64,000 bases of DNA from Sphingomonas sp. OV641 (GTDB lineage Bacteria > Pseudomonadota > Alphaproteobacteria > Sphingomonadales > Sphingomonadaceae). A program made the position numbers and the translations under genes. The notes below the pieces were generated by a model. The model saw only the letters and a list, made by a program, of their open reading frames with translations, searched no databases and was not told the origin of the DNA. This document shows, piece by piece, positions 56,188 through 64,000 of the stretch (its first letter is position 1; every line of letters starts with the position of its first letter). The stretch spans positions 1,612,001-1,676,000 of the forward strand of contig NZ_FNZB01000001.1 of the NCBI RefSeq assembly GCF_900109205.1, in the 5' to 3' direction.

Positions 56188-57410
56188 GTCCGCGCACCCA
56201 CCGCGGTAAATGTGGTGCGCAGAACGTCGCGATAGCCTTGCAGCAGGCTGCGGACCCGCGCCATTCCCGCCGCTTCGGCCGTTGCCAAGGCATGTCGGTC
56301 AGTGAGCGAGCGCAGCACCAGGGCGATCGCCTGGTCTTCGTTCATCCCGCTCACCGGGATCATGGTATCGTAATCAAGCAGCCCGAACAGCCCACCGAAT
56401 TTGCGGCTATAGGCCACCGGGACGACCGGCACGCCGGATGAAAATGCCGCGATACACGCATGCATTCGCGCCCCGATCAGCAGATCAAGGCTTGAGATGT
56501 GACTTTTCGCCGCTGACGGCGTGGCGAAGTTCGGCACGCGGATTGCGGCCGGGAACTCGGCAGCGAGACGATCGCACAAGGCACCGTCATCATCCGAAGG
56601 GTCCCTGTTGCTGGTGGCATGGGGAACAAGGTGAACCTCCACGTCATCGCGCGAACACAGATCGGTGAGCAGGCGACGGGTGAAGCGCGCATAATCATAG
56701 CCGAGTCCGAAGCGGTTGCTGCCCTGCTCTGCTTCGGTGAACAGCAGACCGGAGGGGTTCACGCCGATGCGAAGCAGCGGCCCGCCGCGCAAGTGCGACC
56801 GGTCCTCGAACGGAAGCTCGAACGCGACATCGACGGCAAGATGCACGTCGGTGCCCGGCGCCATCCGACGGGCAACGTCGCGGGAAAGCTCGTCGCGCGC
56901 AAAGATGGCACGGCTGCGCCCCATGACGAAGGACGCGGCCCGCGAATAGGCGCGCTTTGTGAAAGGGCCGATCGTCTGCGGCGATAAGATCAGCGGCTTG
57001 CCGCGGGCGAGGGCGAGCAGCTTGCTGATCAGGAGAAAGGAAAAGCGGCGCGGCCCATAGATATCGGCAAAGCTGTCCCCTGCCCCGATATCCAGAACGC
57101 AATCAACATCCGCCATCGCCCGCCAGAGGGCGCCACCGGGGCGAAGCGCCCGCCAGTCGATCGGCACACAGCGCGCCCCCGGCAGAGGAATGACCGGCTG
57201 AGCTTCATCCCGCGCACCCATGATCACGAAGCGCGGGGAGAGGCCAATCTCCTCCGCCACCTGCGCCGCGATTGTCAGATTGGCCACGGTGAGCGCACCG
57301 ACACCAAGGTTGCCGGAATTCAGTGAGTGCCAGAGCAGACCAATCGTAATCGGCCGCCCTTCATGCGCCGCCTCACGTTGGTTCGCGCCAACTGTCGCCC
57401 GGCCATGCAT
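56184..57410 (-). CDS. Polysaccharide pyruvyl transferase family protein
   Basis: A 408-residue enzyme that would transfer a pyruvyl group from phosphoenolpyruvate to a sugar. The fold has the LLWHSLNSGNLGVGALTVAN N-terminus near residue 25, LDIGAGDSFADIYGP near residue 106, and the C-terminal GARMHACIAAFSSGVPVVPVAYSRKF that is typical of the family. ATG 57410 gives a short N-terminal extension of about 22 residues without a clear ribosome site; a later start is possible. It is the first gene of a three-gene operon with FrhB-like and barrel genes, joined by GTGA overlaps at both junctions. Confidence 0.88.
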   Translation of the reverse strand: MHGRATVGANQREAAHEGRPITIGLLWHSLNSGNLGVGALTVANLTIAAQVAEEIGLSPRFVIMGARDEAQPVIPLPGARCVPIDWRALRPGGALWRAMADVDCVLDIGAGDSFADIYGPRRFSFLLISKLLALARGKPLILSPQTIGPFTKRAYSRAASFVMGRSRAIFARDELSRDVARRMAPGTDVHLAVDVAFELPFEDRSHLRGGPLLRIGVNPSGLLFTEAEQGSNRFGLGYDYARFTRRLLTDLCSRDDVEVHLVPHATSNRDPSDDDGALCDRLAAEFPAAIRVPNFATPSAAKSHISSLDLLIGARMHACIAAFSSGVPVVPVAYSRKFGGLFGLLDYDTMIPVSGMNEDQAIALVLRSLTDRHALATAEAAGMARVRSLLQGYRDVLRTTFTAVGART

Positions 57411-57627
57411 CGCTGTGCGCCCCCGTCACCTGGCGCGGGGCAGCGGCTCGTGCCGCGGCTATCTCGCGCTCTGGTGCACGTGTTTGCCGAAAGTCCGGCG
57501 CAGATGTTCGGATTACAACCGCTTTCGACCAATCTCGCGCCGAGCAGCGGGCAGACGTGGCCGACAACGTCAGGTCAGCCCGTCCAAACAGGCGCTCGGG
57601 ATCAGTCTGCTGACGAAGGCGCCACCA

Positions 57628-59181
57628 TCATTCCCACTCGATCGTGCCCGGCGGCTTGGACGTATAATCGTAGGTCACGCGGTTGATGCCCTTGACCTCG
57701 TTGACGATGCGCGTCGCCACCCGCGGCAGGAAACCACCGGGAAACTCAAACGCCTGCGCCGTCATGCCGTCCGTCGATGTCACGGCCCGCAACGCCAGCA
57801 CGCTGTCATAGGTCCGGCCGTCGCCCATCACGCCGACCGACCGAACGGGGAGCAGCACGGCGAAGGCCTGCCAGATGGCATCGTACAGGCCGGCGTTGCG
57901 GATCTCTTCGAGATAGATCGCGTCCGCCTTGCGGAGAATGTCGCAGCGTTCGCGCGTCACCTCGCCGGGAATGCGGATCGCAAGGCCGGGCCCGGGGAAC
58001 GGATGGCGGCCAACGAAAACATCGGGCAGGCCGAGCTCGCGTCCGAGTTCGCGGACCTCATCCTTGAACAGCTCGCGCAGCGGCTCGACGAGCTTCATGT
58101 TCATGCGCTCGGGCAGCCCGCCCACATTGTGGTGGCTCTTGATCGTCACCGAAGGCCCGCCGGTGAAGCTGACGCTTTCGATCACATCCGGGTAAAGCGT
58201 CCCCTGCGCGAGGAACTCTGCACCACCGATCTTGCGCGCTTCGTCCTCGAACACTTCGATGAATGTCTTGCCGATGAACTTCCGCTTGGCCTCGGGATCG
58301 GTCACGCCGGCGAGGCCGCTCAGGAACAACGTCTCGGCGTTCACGTGGACCAGCGGAATGTTGTAATGACCGCGGAAGAGGCTGACGACCTGCTCGGCCT
58401 CACCACTGCGCATCAGGCCGTGATCGACAAATACGCAAGTCAGCTGATCGCCGATCGCCTCATGGATCAGCACCGCGGCCACGGCCGAGTCGACCCCGCC
58501 GGACAAGCCGCAGATCACCCTGCCCTTGCCGACCTGCGCGCGGATCTCGGCGATCTTGGTCTCGCGGAACTCCGCCATGGTCCAGTCACCGGTCAGGCCG
58601 CAGACATGGCGCGCGAAGTTCTTGATCAGCTTCGCGCCGTCCGGCGTGTGGACCACCTCAGGATGGAACTGCATGCCATAATACCGACGCTGCTCATCGG
58701 CCGTGATGGCAAAGGGCGCGCCCGCCGAGGATGCAACGGGAGCGAAACCGGGCGCCAGATCGGCCACATGATCCCCGTGGCTCATCCACACCTGGTGCCG
58801 TTCACCTTCGCGCCACAGGCCGTCGAACAAGCCGCAGGCCGTATCCACCTGGACGAACGCTTCACCGAACTCGCCGGAATAACCCTTCTCAACCCGTCCG
58901 CCGAGCTGAGTGTTCATCACCTGCTGGCCGTAACAGATGCCGAGCAGAGGCACACCGCTGTCGAACACCGCCTGCGGCGCGCGCGGGCTTCCTTCGTCAA
59001 CTACCGAAGCTGGGCCGCCGGAGAGAATCACGCCTTTTGGCTGCATCCGCTCGAAGGCCTCGGCGGCGGACTGGAACGGCGCGATCTCGCTGTACACGCC
59101 TGCTTCGCGCACGCGCCGGGCGATCAGCTGCGTGACCTGGCTGCCAAAGTCGATGATGAGGATGCTGTCGGAGTGTTCCAT
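57628..59181 (-). CDS. guaA: GMP synthase (glutamine-hydrolysing)
   Basis: Converts XMP to GMP. The 517-residue protein has the N-terminal glutaminase with the Cys in [11 protein letters not shown] near residue 85 and His/Glu in [10 protein letters not shown] near residue 170. The central ATP-pyrophosphatase domain has [15 protein letters not shown] near residue 225, and the C-terminal dimerisation domain ends in GTIEWE. ATG 59181. It is transcribed away from the ribosomal cluster's end by about 137 bases, with a hairpin between. The length is standard. Confidence 0.97.
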   Translation of the reverse strand: MEHSDSILIIDFGSQVTQLIARRVREAGVYSEIAPFQSAAEAFERMQPKGVILSGGPASVVDEGSPRAPQAVFDSGVPLLGICYGQQVMNTQLGGRVEKGYSGEFGEAFVQVDTACGLFDGLWREGERHQVWMSHGDHVADLAPGFAPVASSAGAPFAITADEQRRYYGMQFHPEVVHTPDGAKLIKNFARHVCGLTGDWTMAEFRETKIAEIRAQVGKGRVICGLSGGVDSAVAAVLIHEAIGDQLTCVFVDHGLMRSGEAEQVVSLFRGHYNIPLVHVNAETLFLSGLAGVTDPEAKRKFIGKTFIEVFEDEARKIGGAEFLAQGTLYPDVIESVSFTGGPSVTIKSHHNVGGLPERMNMKLVEPLRELFKDEVRELGRELGLPDVFVGRHPFPGPGLAIRIPGEVTRERCDILRKADAIYLEEIRNAGLYDAIWQAFAVLLPVRSVGVMGDGRTYDSVLALRAVTSTDGMTAQAFEFPGGFLPRVATRIVNEVKGINRVTYDYTSKPPGTIEWE

Positions 59182-59263
59182 GGCGGGCCTGTAGCGGCGC
59201 GGAGCGATTCCCGGAAGGGGCAGCGTGCGCCTCCTTCACCGTCCCCTGTGAAGCCAGACATGC

Positions 59264-59299
59264 GAAAGGGGCCGCCCCGTTTCCGAAGCGACCCCTTTC
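59264..59299 (-). terminator. Possible terminator after rplQ
   Basis: GAAAGGGG and CCCCTTTC form an 8-bp stem around a 20-base loop, beginning about 19 bases after the rplQ stop. The tail on the minus strand (CGCATG) has no U-tract. It is a plausible but weak intrinsic terminator separating rplQ from guaA. Confidence 0.4.
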
Positions 59300-59317
59300 C
59301 TGTTTACGACGCGACGC

Positions 59318-59740
59318 TCAGGCGGCTTCGTCGAAATCCTCGTCGTTCATTACCGGACCGGAGTCCTGGCCCTTGGCGGACACGTCGCGATCCACGAACT
59401 CGATGATCGCCATCGGCGACGCGTCCGACGCGCGGATGCCGGCCTTGATGACGCGGGTGTAACCACCGTTGCGATCGGCGTAGCGCGGCGCCAGCACGTC
59501 GAACAGCTTCACCAGCTGTGCATCGTCAAGCAGACGGGCATGGGCGAGACGGCGGTTCGACAGGCCGCCCTTCTTGCCCAAAGTAATCAGCTTCTCGATG
59601 TACGGGCGAAGCTCCTTCGCCTTGGCGAGCGTGGTGGTGATCTGCTCATGCTTGATGAGCGCGGCCGACATGTTGCGGAACAGGGCGGCGCGATGCGCGG
59701 AAGTACGCTGAAGCTTACGACCGCCTACACGATGGCGCAT
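59318..59740 (-). CDS. rplQ: 50S ribosomal protein L17
   Basis: The 140-residue product has the L17 signature [20 protein letters not shown] and [31 protein letters not shown] 59740 was chosen because AAGGAAA precedes it and L17 proteins begin exactly there; the longer frame would add 23 residues. The C-terminus has a short acidic tail ([10 protein letters not shown]). It sits 226 bases after rpoA, a large gap for this operon. Confidence 0.97.
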   Translation of the reverse strand: MRHRVGGRKLQRTSAHRAALFRNMSAALIKHEQITTTLAKAKELRPYIEKLITLGKKGGLSNRRLAHARLLDDAQLVKLFDVLAPRYADRNGGYTRVIKAGIRASDASPMAIIEFVDRDVSAKGQDSGPVMNDEDFDEAA

Positions 59741-59933
59741 GGTATTTCCTTCTCGTTCGTCAGGGGGCCGTTTGACGGAACCCCAAGCCGGGTGGGACGC
59801 GCGGGCCACCCAAATATCGTCACTCCGGCCTCAAGCCGAAGTCCCGCTTAACCTTTAGCCGGGTGGCGCCGCGACCAAGCCGCGCCGCCAATCAGGCTCG
59901 ACATCGCCGAGCCACCGGCCAGGCCAGCTTCGC

Positions 59934-59960
59934 CCCCGGCGCAGCATTGCTGCACCGGGG
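59934..59960 (-). terminator. Strong hairpin downstream of rpoA
   Basis: On the minus strand CCCCGGTGCAGC-AAT-GCTGCGCCGGGG forms a 12-bp stem with one G-U pair and a 3-base loop, about 6 bases after the rpoA stop. No U-tract follows. It may mark partial termination or RNase processing between rpoA and rplQ. Confidence 0.5.
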
Positions 59961-59966
59961 ATGAAA

Positions 59967-61028
59967 TCAGCCCATGATTTCCTGCTCGAGCTTCTTGGCC
60001 ATTTCCTCGATGTTTTCCGGCGGCCAGCCCGGGATTTCCATCCCCAGCCGCAGCCCCATCGAAGACAGCACTTCCTTGATTTCGTTCAAGGACTTGCGGC
60101 CGAAGTTCGGTGTACGCAGCATCTCGGCCTCGGTCTTGCCGACAAGATCGCCGATATAGATGATGTTGTCGTTCTTGAGGCAGTTCGCCGAACGGACCGA
60201 CAGCTCCAGCTCGTCAACCTTCTTGAGCAGGTAACGATTGATCTGCTGCGTGTCGCTCGCCGGCTCGGCTCCTGCCGCGGGAGCAGCAACGCCAACCGGC
60301 GCAGAGCGCGTGACGGCCGAGTCGTCGAAGTGCACGAACAGCGCCAGCTGGTCCTGAAGAATGCGGCCGGCATAGCCAAGCGCGTCTTCCGGCGTCACTG
60401 TGCCGTCGGTCTCGACCGTCAGCGTCAGCTTGTCATAGTCGAGGTCCTGGCCAACGCGGGTCGGATCGACCTTGTAGCTGACCTGGCGCACCGGCGAATA
60501 CAGTGCGTCGACCGGGATGAGGCCGATCGGTGCGTCTGCCGGACGGTTCACCGTCGCGGGCACATAACCCTTGCCGGTGTCGGCGGTCAGTTCCATGTTG
60601 AACGTCGCGCCCTCGTCGAGGTGGCAGATCACCAGCTCCGGGTTCATCACTTCGATGTCGCCAGAGACTGCGATATCGCCAGCCTTCACCTCTGCCGGGC
60701 CAGTAGCCGACAGCTGCAGACGCTTCGGGCCCTCGCCCTGCATCTTGAGCGCAATCTGCTTCACGTTCAGGACGATGTCGGTGACGTCCTCGCGAACACC
60801 CGCCAGGCTCGAGAACTCGTGCAGCACGTTCTCGATCTTGATCGACGTGACGGCCGCGCCCTGCAGGCTCGACAGCAGCACGCGACGCAGCGCGTTGCCG
60901 AGCGTCAGGCCAAAGCCACGCTCCAGCGGCTCGGCAACGAAGGTCGCCTTGCGCTTGCCATCGCCGCCCTTCTTCTCGAGCGCGTTGGGCTTCTTAAGTT
61001 CCTGCCAGTTCTTTGCGTTGACGGACAA
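59967..61028 (-). CDS. rpoA: RNA polymerase alpha subunit
   Basis: The 353-residue subunit shows [24 protein letters not shown] near residue 40, the dimerisation core, and a C-terminal alpha-CTD with [22 protein letters not shown] and [12 protein letters not shown]. The start is TTG 61028, because AGGGGAC lies 7 bases upstream and the sequence from there ([15 protein letters not shown]) is the standard alpha N-terminus. The longer frame to 61091 has no family support. It belongs to the rpsM-rpsK-rpoA-rplQ run. Confidence 0.97.
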   Translation of the reverse strand: MSVNAKNWQELKKPNALEKKGGDGKRKATFVAEPLERGFGLTLGNALRRVLLSSLQGAAVTSIKIENVLHEFSSLAGVREDVTDIVLNVKQIALKMQGEGPKRLQLSATGPAEVKAGDIAVSGDIEVMNPELVICHLDEGATFNMELTADTGKGYVPATVNRPADAPIGLIPVDALYSPVRQVSYKVDPTRVGQDLDYDKLTLTVETDGTVTPEDALGYAGRILQDQLALFVHFDDSAVTRSAPVGVAAPAAGAEPASDTQQINRYLLKKVDELELSVRSANCLKNDNIIYIGDLVGKTEAEMLRTPNFGRKSLNEIKEVLSSMGLRLGMEIPGWPPENIEEMAKKLEQEIMG

Positions 61029-61121
61029 GGCTCGTGTCCCCTGATGTTGGGCCAGTCGTGGGGCGCGACCAGCCGGGAAAATAAAGGGCACCCCGACTCG
61101 TCAGCCGGGGGCCAGAAATCA

Positions 61122-61511
61122 TCAGACGCGGCGGCGCTTCGACGGACGCACACCATTGTGCGGGATCGAGGTCACGTCGCGGATCGACGTGATCTGAAAA
61201 CCAACCGCCTGCAGCGCGCGAAGCGCCGACTCGCGGCCCGAACCCGGACCCTTCACCTCGACCTCAAGGGTACGAACGCCGTGCTCGGCGGCCTTCTTGC
61301 CGGCGTCCTCGGCGGCGACCTGGGCGGCATAAGGGGTCGACTTACGCGAACCTTTGAAGCCCATCATGCCGGCCGACGACCAGCTGATCGCATTACCCTG
61401 CGCGTCGGTGATCGTGATCATGGTGTTGTTGAAGCTGGCGTTGACGTGCGCCACGCCTGCGGTGATGTTCTTGCGCTCGCGACGGCGAATACGCTGCGGT
61501 GCCTGTGCCAT
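61122..61511 (-). CDS. rpsK: 30S ribosomal protein S11
   Basis: The 129-residue protein carries the S11 pattern [22 protein letters not shown] and [20 protein letters not shown], and ends [16 protein letters not shown] 61511. It lies 93 bases before rpoA and 86 bases after rpsM in transcription order. Confidence 0.98.
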   Translation of the reverse strand: MAQAPQRIRRRERKNITAGVAHVNASFNNTMITITDAQGNAISWSSAGMMGFKGSRKSTPYAAQVAAEDAGKKAAEHGVRTLEVEVKGPGSGRESALRALQAVGFQITSIRDVTSIPHNGVRPSKRRRV

Positions 61512-61597
61512 TTGGTAATCCTGACCTTTGTTTCAAGCGGAGGCCGGGAGGCGTGACGCCTGCGACCGGCCCTCGACCGAAGAGAAAGCGTGAACGC

Positions 61598-61966
61598 TTA
61601 CTTCTTCTTGCCTGCGATCGGCTTCGCCTTGCCCTTGCGGGTGCGCGCGTTGGTGTGCGTGCGCTGGCCGCGGACCGGCAGGCCCTTGCGGTGGCGCAGG
61701 CCACGATAGCAAGCGAGGTCCATCAGACGCTTGATGTTCATCGCGGTTTCGCGACGCAGGTCACCCTCAACGGTGTAGCCGGCGTCGATGGCTTCACGAA
61801 TCTGCAGCACTTCCTGATCGGTCAGGTCCTGCACGCGGCGCTCCGGCGCGATCGAAAGCTTTTCGGTGAGTTCCTTGGCCTTTGCCGGGCCAATGCCGTG
61901 AATGTACTGCAGCGCAATCAGGACGCGCTTGTTGGTCGGGATGTTGACACCCGCGATACGTGCCAT
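61598..61966 (-). CDS. rpsM: 30S ribosomal protein S13
   Basis: The 122-residue protein has [26 protein letters not shown], and the C-terminal [25 protein letters not shown] that contacts tRNA and the 50S subunit. ATG 61966, with GAGGAG about 10 bases upstream. A TTGACA promoter lies about 155 bases upstream, so this gene may start a sub-operon separate from secY-adk. Confidence 0.98.
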   Translation of the reverse strand: MARIAGVNIPTNKRVLIALQYIHGIGPAKAKELTEKLSIAPERRVQDLTDQEVLQIREAIDAGYTVEGDLRRETAMNIKRLMDLACYRGLRHRKGLPVRGQRTHTNARTRKGKAKPIAGKKK

Positions 61967-62097
61967 GAAACTTTTCTCCTCGTGCTCCACGGGGTGCGGC
62001 ATGGTTCACGCACCCCATCTCCTCGCAAGATTTCCACCACGCAGGAAAGCGGCAAGCGCGCAAGACGCTGCCGGTACCCGATTGATGGAAGGGCGGT

Positions 62098-62126
62098 CAA
62101 CTAAGCAGGCGCAAACGCGATGTCAA
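62098..62126 (-). promoter_or_regulatory. Predicted promoter upstream of rpsM
   Basis: On the minus strand the perfect -35 box TTGACA (62126-62121) is followed after 17 bases by TAGTTG (62103-62098), a poor -10. The leader to rpsM would be about 130 bases, room for a regulatory structure. The strong -35 and its location in the only sizeable gap of the cluster support it. Confidence 0.45.
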
Positions 62127-62160
62127 GCGTCCGGTTCCGTCTCGCTGTCGGACGTTTGCC

Positions 62161-62700
62161 TCACCGCAACGACTTGAGCGCAGCCGCCTTCAACCGCTGC
62201 AACTGCAAGGTCAGAACCTGATCTACGAGCGGCGCCAGCTTCTCCGATCCGGCGCGCAGATGTCCGCTGACGAGATAGGTCATCTTGACCTGCGTTGTCC
62301 CCGTCTCCTGGGCGAGCAGCTCGAACGTGAGCACGCCCGTGACGGCCTCGGCCTGGAGCGGACCCAGTCCGCCTTGCAACCGCAGAACCTGGGAGGGCTG
62401 GATATAGATGACCCGGGCGTGCTCGACACTTCCACTGCCCGGCAGCCGCTCGCAAAAACAGCCGCCGGCTTGCGCGCCCAGACTGAGGTTTGCCGAGTCG
62501 CCGGAATAGGTGTGCTCGGGCTCCCACCAGAGCGCCGGCGACTGCAATGTCGCCCACACCCGCTCCGCAGGGGCGGCAATGGACACGACAGCGGCCGTCT
62601 CAAAGCCGCCCGGATGAACCGCGATCACATCGCCTCGCGCCTGCCCCGCGGCCGTGGACAGCGCCGCGGCCGCAATCGCGCACCCGAGTCTCGTCTGCAT
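62161..62700 (-). CDS. SRPBCC family protein, secreted
   Basis: A 179-residue protein with a signal peptide (LGCAIAAAALSTAAGQA). The fold is START/SRPBCC-like: VVSIAAPAERVWATLQSPALWWEPEH is the family's first-helix signature, followed by strands such as VLTFELLAQETGTTQVKMTYLVSG. A hydrophobic ligand pocket is expected, but the ligand is unknown. It sits between adk and rpsM, where most relatives have nothing. It is in the same direction and is followed by its own 194-base gap before rpsM. Confidence 0.85.
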   Translation of the reverse strand: MQTRLGCAIAAAALSTAAGQARGDVIAVHPGGFETAAVVSIAAPAERVWATLQSPALWWEPEHTYSGDSANLSLGAQAGGCFCERLPGSGSVEHARVIYIQPSQVLRLQGGLGPLQAEAVTGVLTFELLAQETGTTQVKMTYLVSGHLRAGSEKLAPLVDQVLTLQLQRLKAAALKSLR

Positions 62701-62738
62701 CCTCGTCCCTCCCGATGCACGGGATATACCGGACGACG

Positions 62739-63389
62739 TTATCTACCGTCGAGGATCGCCTCGATCGACCGGGTCACTTCGGCGATGTCCGCCATGCCGT
62801 CGACGCGGCGCACCAGCCCGCGCGCCTCGTAGATCGGCAGAATCGGCGCGGTCTTGGCGCGATATTCCGCCATGCGGGTGCGGACCGTTTCCTCATTGTC
62901 GTCGGGGCGACGCTTGAACTCATGCGCGCCACATATGTCGCAAGTGTCCGCGACCTTCGGCTGCTTGAACGTGTCGTGATAGCCCGCGCCGCAATTGGCG
63001 CAGGTGAAACGACCAACAATCCGCTCCACCAGCGCATCTTCATCGACGGCGAGCTCGATCACATGGTCGAGCGTACGGGACCGCTCCTCGAGCAGAAGGT
63101 CAAGCGCATCGGCCTGCGCTGCCGTGCGCGGATAGCCATCGAAGATCGCGCCTTCACCCTGCACCAGGCGATCGAGATTCTCCCCGATCAACGCCGAGAC
63201 GATCGCGTCGGAGACGAGCTCGCCCGCATCCATGACGGCCTTCGCCTGGAGACCGACCGGTGTGCCGGCCTTCACCGCAGCCCGCAACATGTCCCCGGTC
63301 GACAGCTGAACCATGCCGCGCTCCGCGACCAACCGTTCGGACTGAGTCCCCTTGCCCGCCCCCGGCGGCCCCAGAAGAATGATGTTCAC
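62739..63389 (-). CDS. adk: Adenylate kinase
   Basis: Balances ATP, ADP and AMP. The 216-residue long-form enzyme starts at GTG 63389, fixed by the family N-terminus MNIILLGPPGAGKGTQ; the P-loop is residues 7-15. The FDGYPRT motif is near residue 85. The LID has four cysteines (CANC and CDIC) that bind zinc, as in many proteobacterial and Gram-positive long forms. It lies 37 bases after secY in the operon order. Confidence 0.96.
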   Translation of the reverse strand: MNIILLGPPGAGKGTQSERLVAERGMVQLSTGDMLRAAVKAGTPVGLQAKAVMDAGELVSDAIVSALIGENLDRLVQGEGAIFDGYPRTAAQADALDLLLEERSRTLDHVIELAVDEDALVERIVGRFTCANCGAGYHDTFKQPKVADTCDICGAHEFKRRPDDNEETVRTRMAEYRAKTAPILPIYEARGLVRRVDGMADIAEVTRSIEAILDGR

Positions 63390-63426
63390 GCGAAAACGCC
63401 TCCCCTGTGTGTGTTGTCGGCCCGCC

Positions 63427-64000
63427 TCAGCGCAGCCGGCCACCCTTCAGTTTCGCCTTCTTGATGAGATCGCCATATTGATGCGCCAGCAGATGCGACT
63501 GGATCTGCGTGACCGTGTCCATGGTGACGTTCACGACGATCAGCAGGCTCGTCCCGCCGAGATAGAACGGGATGGACAGCGCCGACACCAGATATTCCGG
63601 CAGTAGACAGATCACCGCCAGATAGGCCGCGCCGATCACCGTGATACGGGTGAGGACGTAATCGAAATACTGCTCGGTGTTCTTGCCCGGACGGATGCCC
63701 GGGATGAACCCGCCGTAGCGCTTCAGATTCTCCGCGGTCTCTTCCGGGTTGAACACGACCGCGGTGTAGAAGAACGAGAAGAAGATGATGCCGGCACCGT
63801 AGAGCAGCATGTACAGCGGGCTGCCGTGCTGGAGCCACTGATTGAGCGAGATGATCGTATCGCCCCACCAGCTCTCGCCCGACACGCGATTGCCGGCGAA
63901 CTGCGTGATCGTCAGCGGAAGCAGCAACAGCGAGGAGGCGAAGATCGGCGGGATCACGCCGGCCGTGTTGATCTTCAGCGGCAGGTGGCTCCGGTCCGCC
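63427..64000 (-). CDS. secY: Preprotein translocase subunit SecY (5' part outside window)
   Basis: The C-terminal part of SecY, about 191 residues, reads in from the window edge. Visible features are GVMPPIFASSLLLLP, the cytoplasmic loop with YTAVVFNPEETAENLKRYGGFIPGIRPG near the middle, and the C-terminal helices with LLAHQYGDLIKKAKLKGGRLR. The motif GFIPGIRPG carries the conserved Arg for SecA/ribosome contact. The N-terminal six helices lie outside. The stop is at 63427 and adk follows. Confidence 0.97.
   Translation of the reverse strand, partial: ADRSHLPLKINTAGVIPPIFASSLLLLPLTITQFAGNRVSGESWWGDTIISLNQWLQHGSPLYMLLYGAGIIFFSFFYTAVVFNPEETAENLKRYGGFIPGIRPGKNTEQYFDYVLTRITVIGAAYLAVICLLPEYLVSALSIPFYLGGTSLLIVVNVTMDTVTQIQSHLLAHQYGDLIKKAKLKGGRLR

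Noticed and set aside
1..64000. CRISPR arrays, insertion sequences or prophage
   Set aside because: No spaced direct repeats, transposase-like frames or phage structural genes were seen by eye. A computed repeat search was not possible.

Overview
The window looks like chromosomal DNA of a high-GC alphaproteobacterium, most likely a sphingomonad (Sphingomonas or a close relative). The grounds are the gene order trpG-trpD-trpC-moaC-moeA-lexA, a GTTC-N7-GTTC LexA operator (the alphaproteobacterial SOS box) in front of lexA, and an exosortase A (XrtA) exopolysaccharide locus of the kind known from sphingomonads. No insertion sequence, phage, CRISPR array or rRNA is visible. One tRNA, tRNA-Val(CAC), is present.

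Layout. 1-3057 (minus): a polytopic membrane protein cut by the window edge, and an FAD-dependent amine-oxidase-like protein. 3191-5034 (minus): a polyproline lipoprotein coupled to an L,D-transpeptidase. 5244-8695: argG, an MFS exporter and a PmtA-like methyltransferase. 8696-12222: tRNA-Val with its terminator, an HU protein, and lon with a heat-shock-like promoter. 12223-14905: an M1 metallopeptidase and a conserved hypothetical. 15126-32330: the XrtA locus. Ten tightly packed minus-strand genes run from the export lipoprotein to the asparagine-synthase-like amidotransferase. Upstream of them lies an overlapping ligase/PLP-decarboxylase pair, and diverging from that pair is a plus-strand trio of acyl carrier protein, hydrolase 2 and hydrolase 1. 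32317-43433: S10 peptidase, trxB, M17 aminopeptidase, an NTF2-like protein, tpiA, a PpiD-like foldase, trpE, a YciI protein, an alpha/beta hydrolase and a small secreted protein. 43554-48377: trpGDC-moaC-moeA-lexA. 48476-53571: comEC, gltX, gltA and a small membrane protein. 53681-57410: a second, compact glycan-modification operon (pyruvyl transferase, FrhB-like iron-sulfur protein, outer-membrane barrel). 57628-64000: guaA, then rplQ, rpoA, rpsK, rpsM, an inserted SRPBCC gene, adk and the end of secY, all on the minus strand.

How the genes work together. The XrtA locus has the parts of a Wzx/Wzy-type export route (Wza-like lipoprotein, Wzz-like protein, BY-kinase, outer-membrane barrel) together with sugar-transfer and sugar-modifying enzymes and the exosortase itself. 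The most interesting part is the ligase + PLP decarboxylase + acyl carrier protein set. It resembles the BtrJ/BtrK/BtrI set of butirosin biosynthesis and suggests that an amino acid is loaded on a carrier, decarboxylated there and passed to the polymer or protein. This is inference. The 53681-57410 operon, with 4-base GTGA overlaps at both junctions, is the second candidate for an undescribed surface-glycan system.

Many starts are not ATG: TTG for the L,D-transpeptidase, a hypothetical, the S10 peptidase, gltX and rpoA, and GTG for many others. Where a start was moved inside a longer open frame, the reason is given in the entry.
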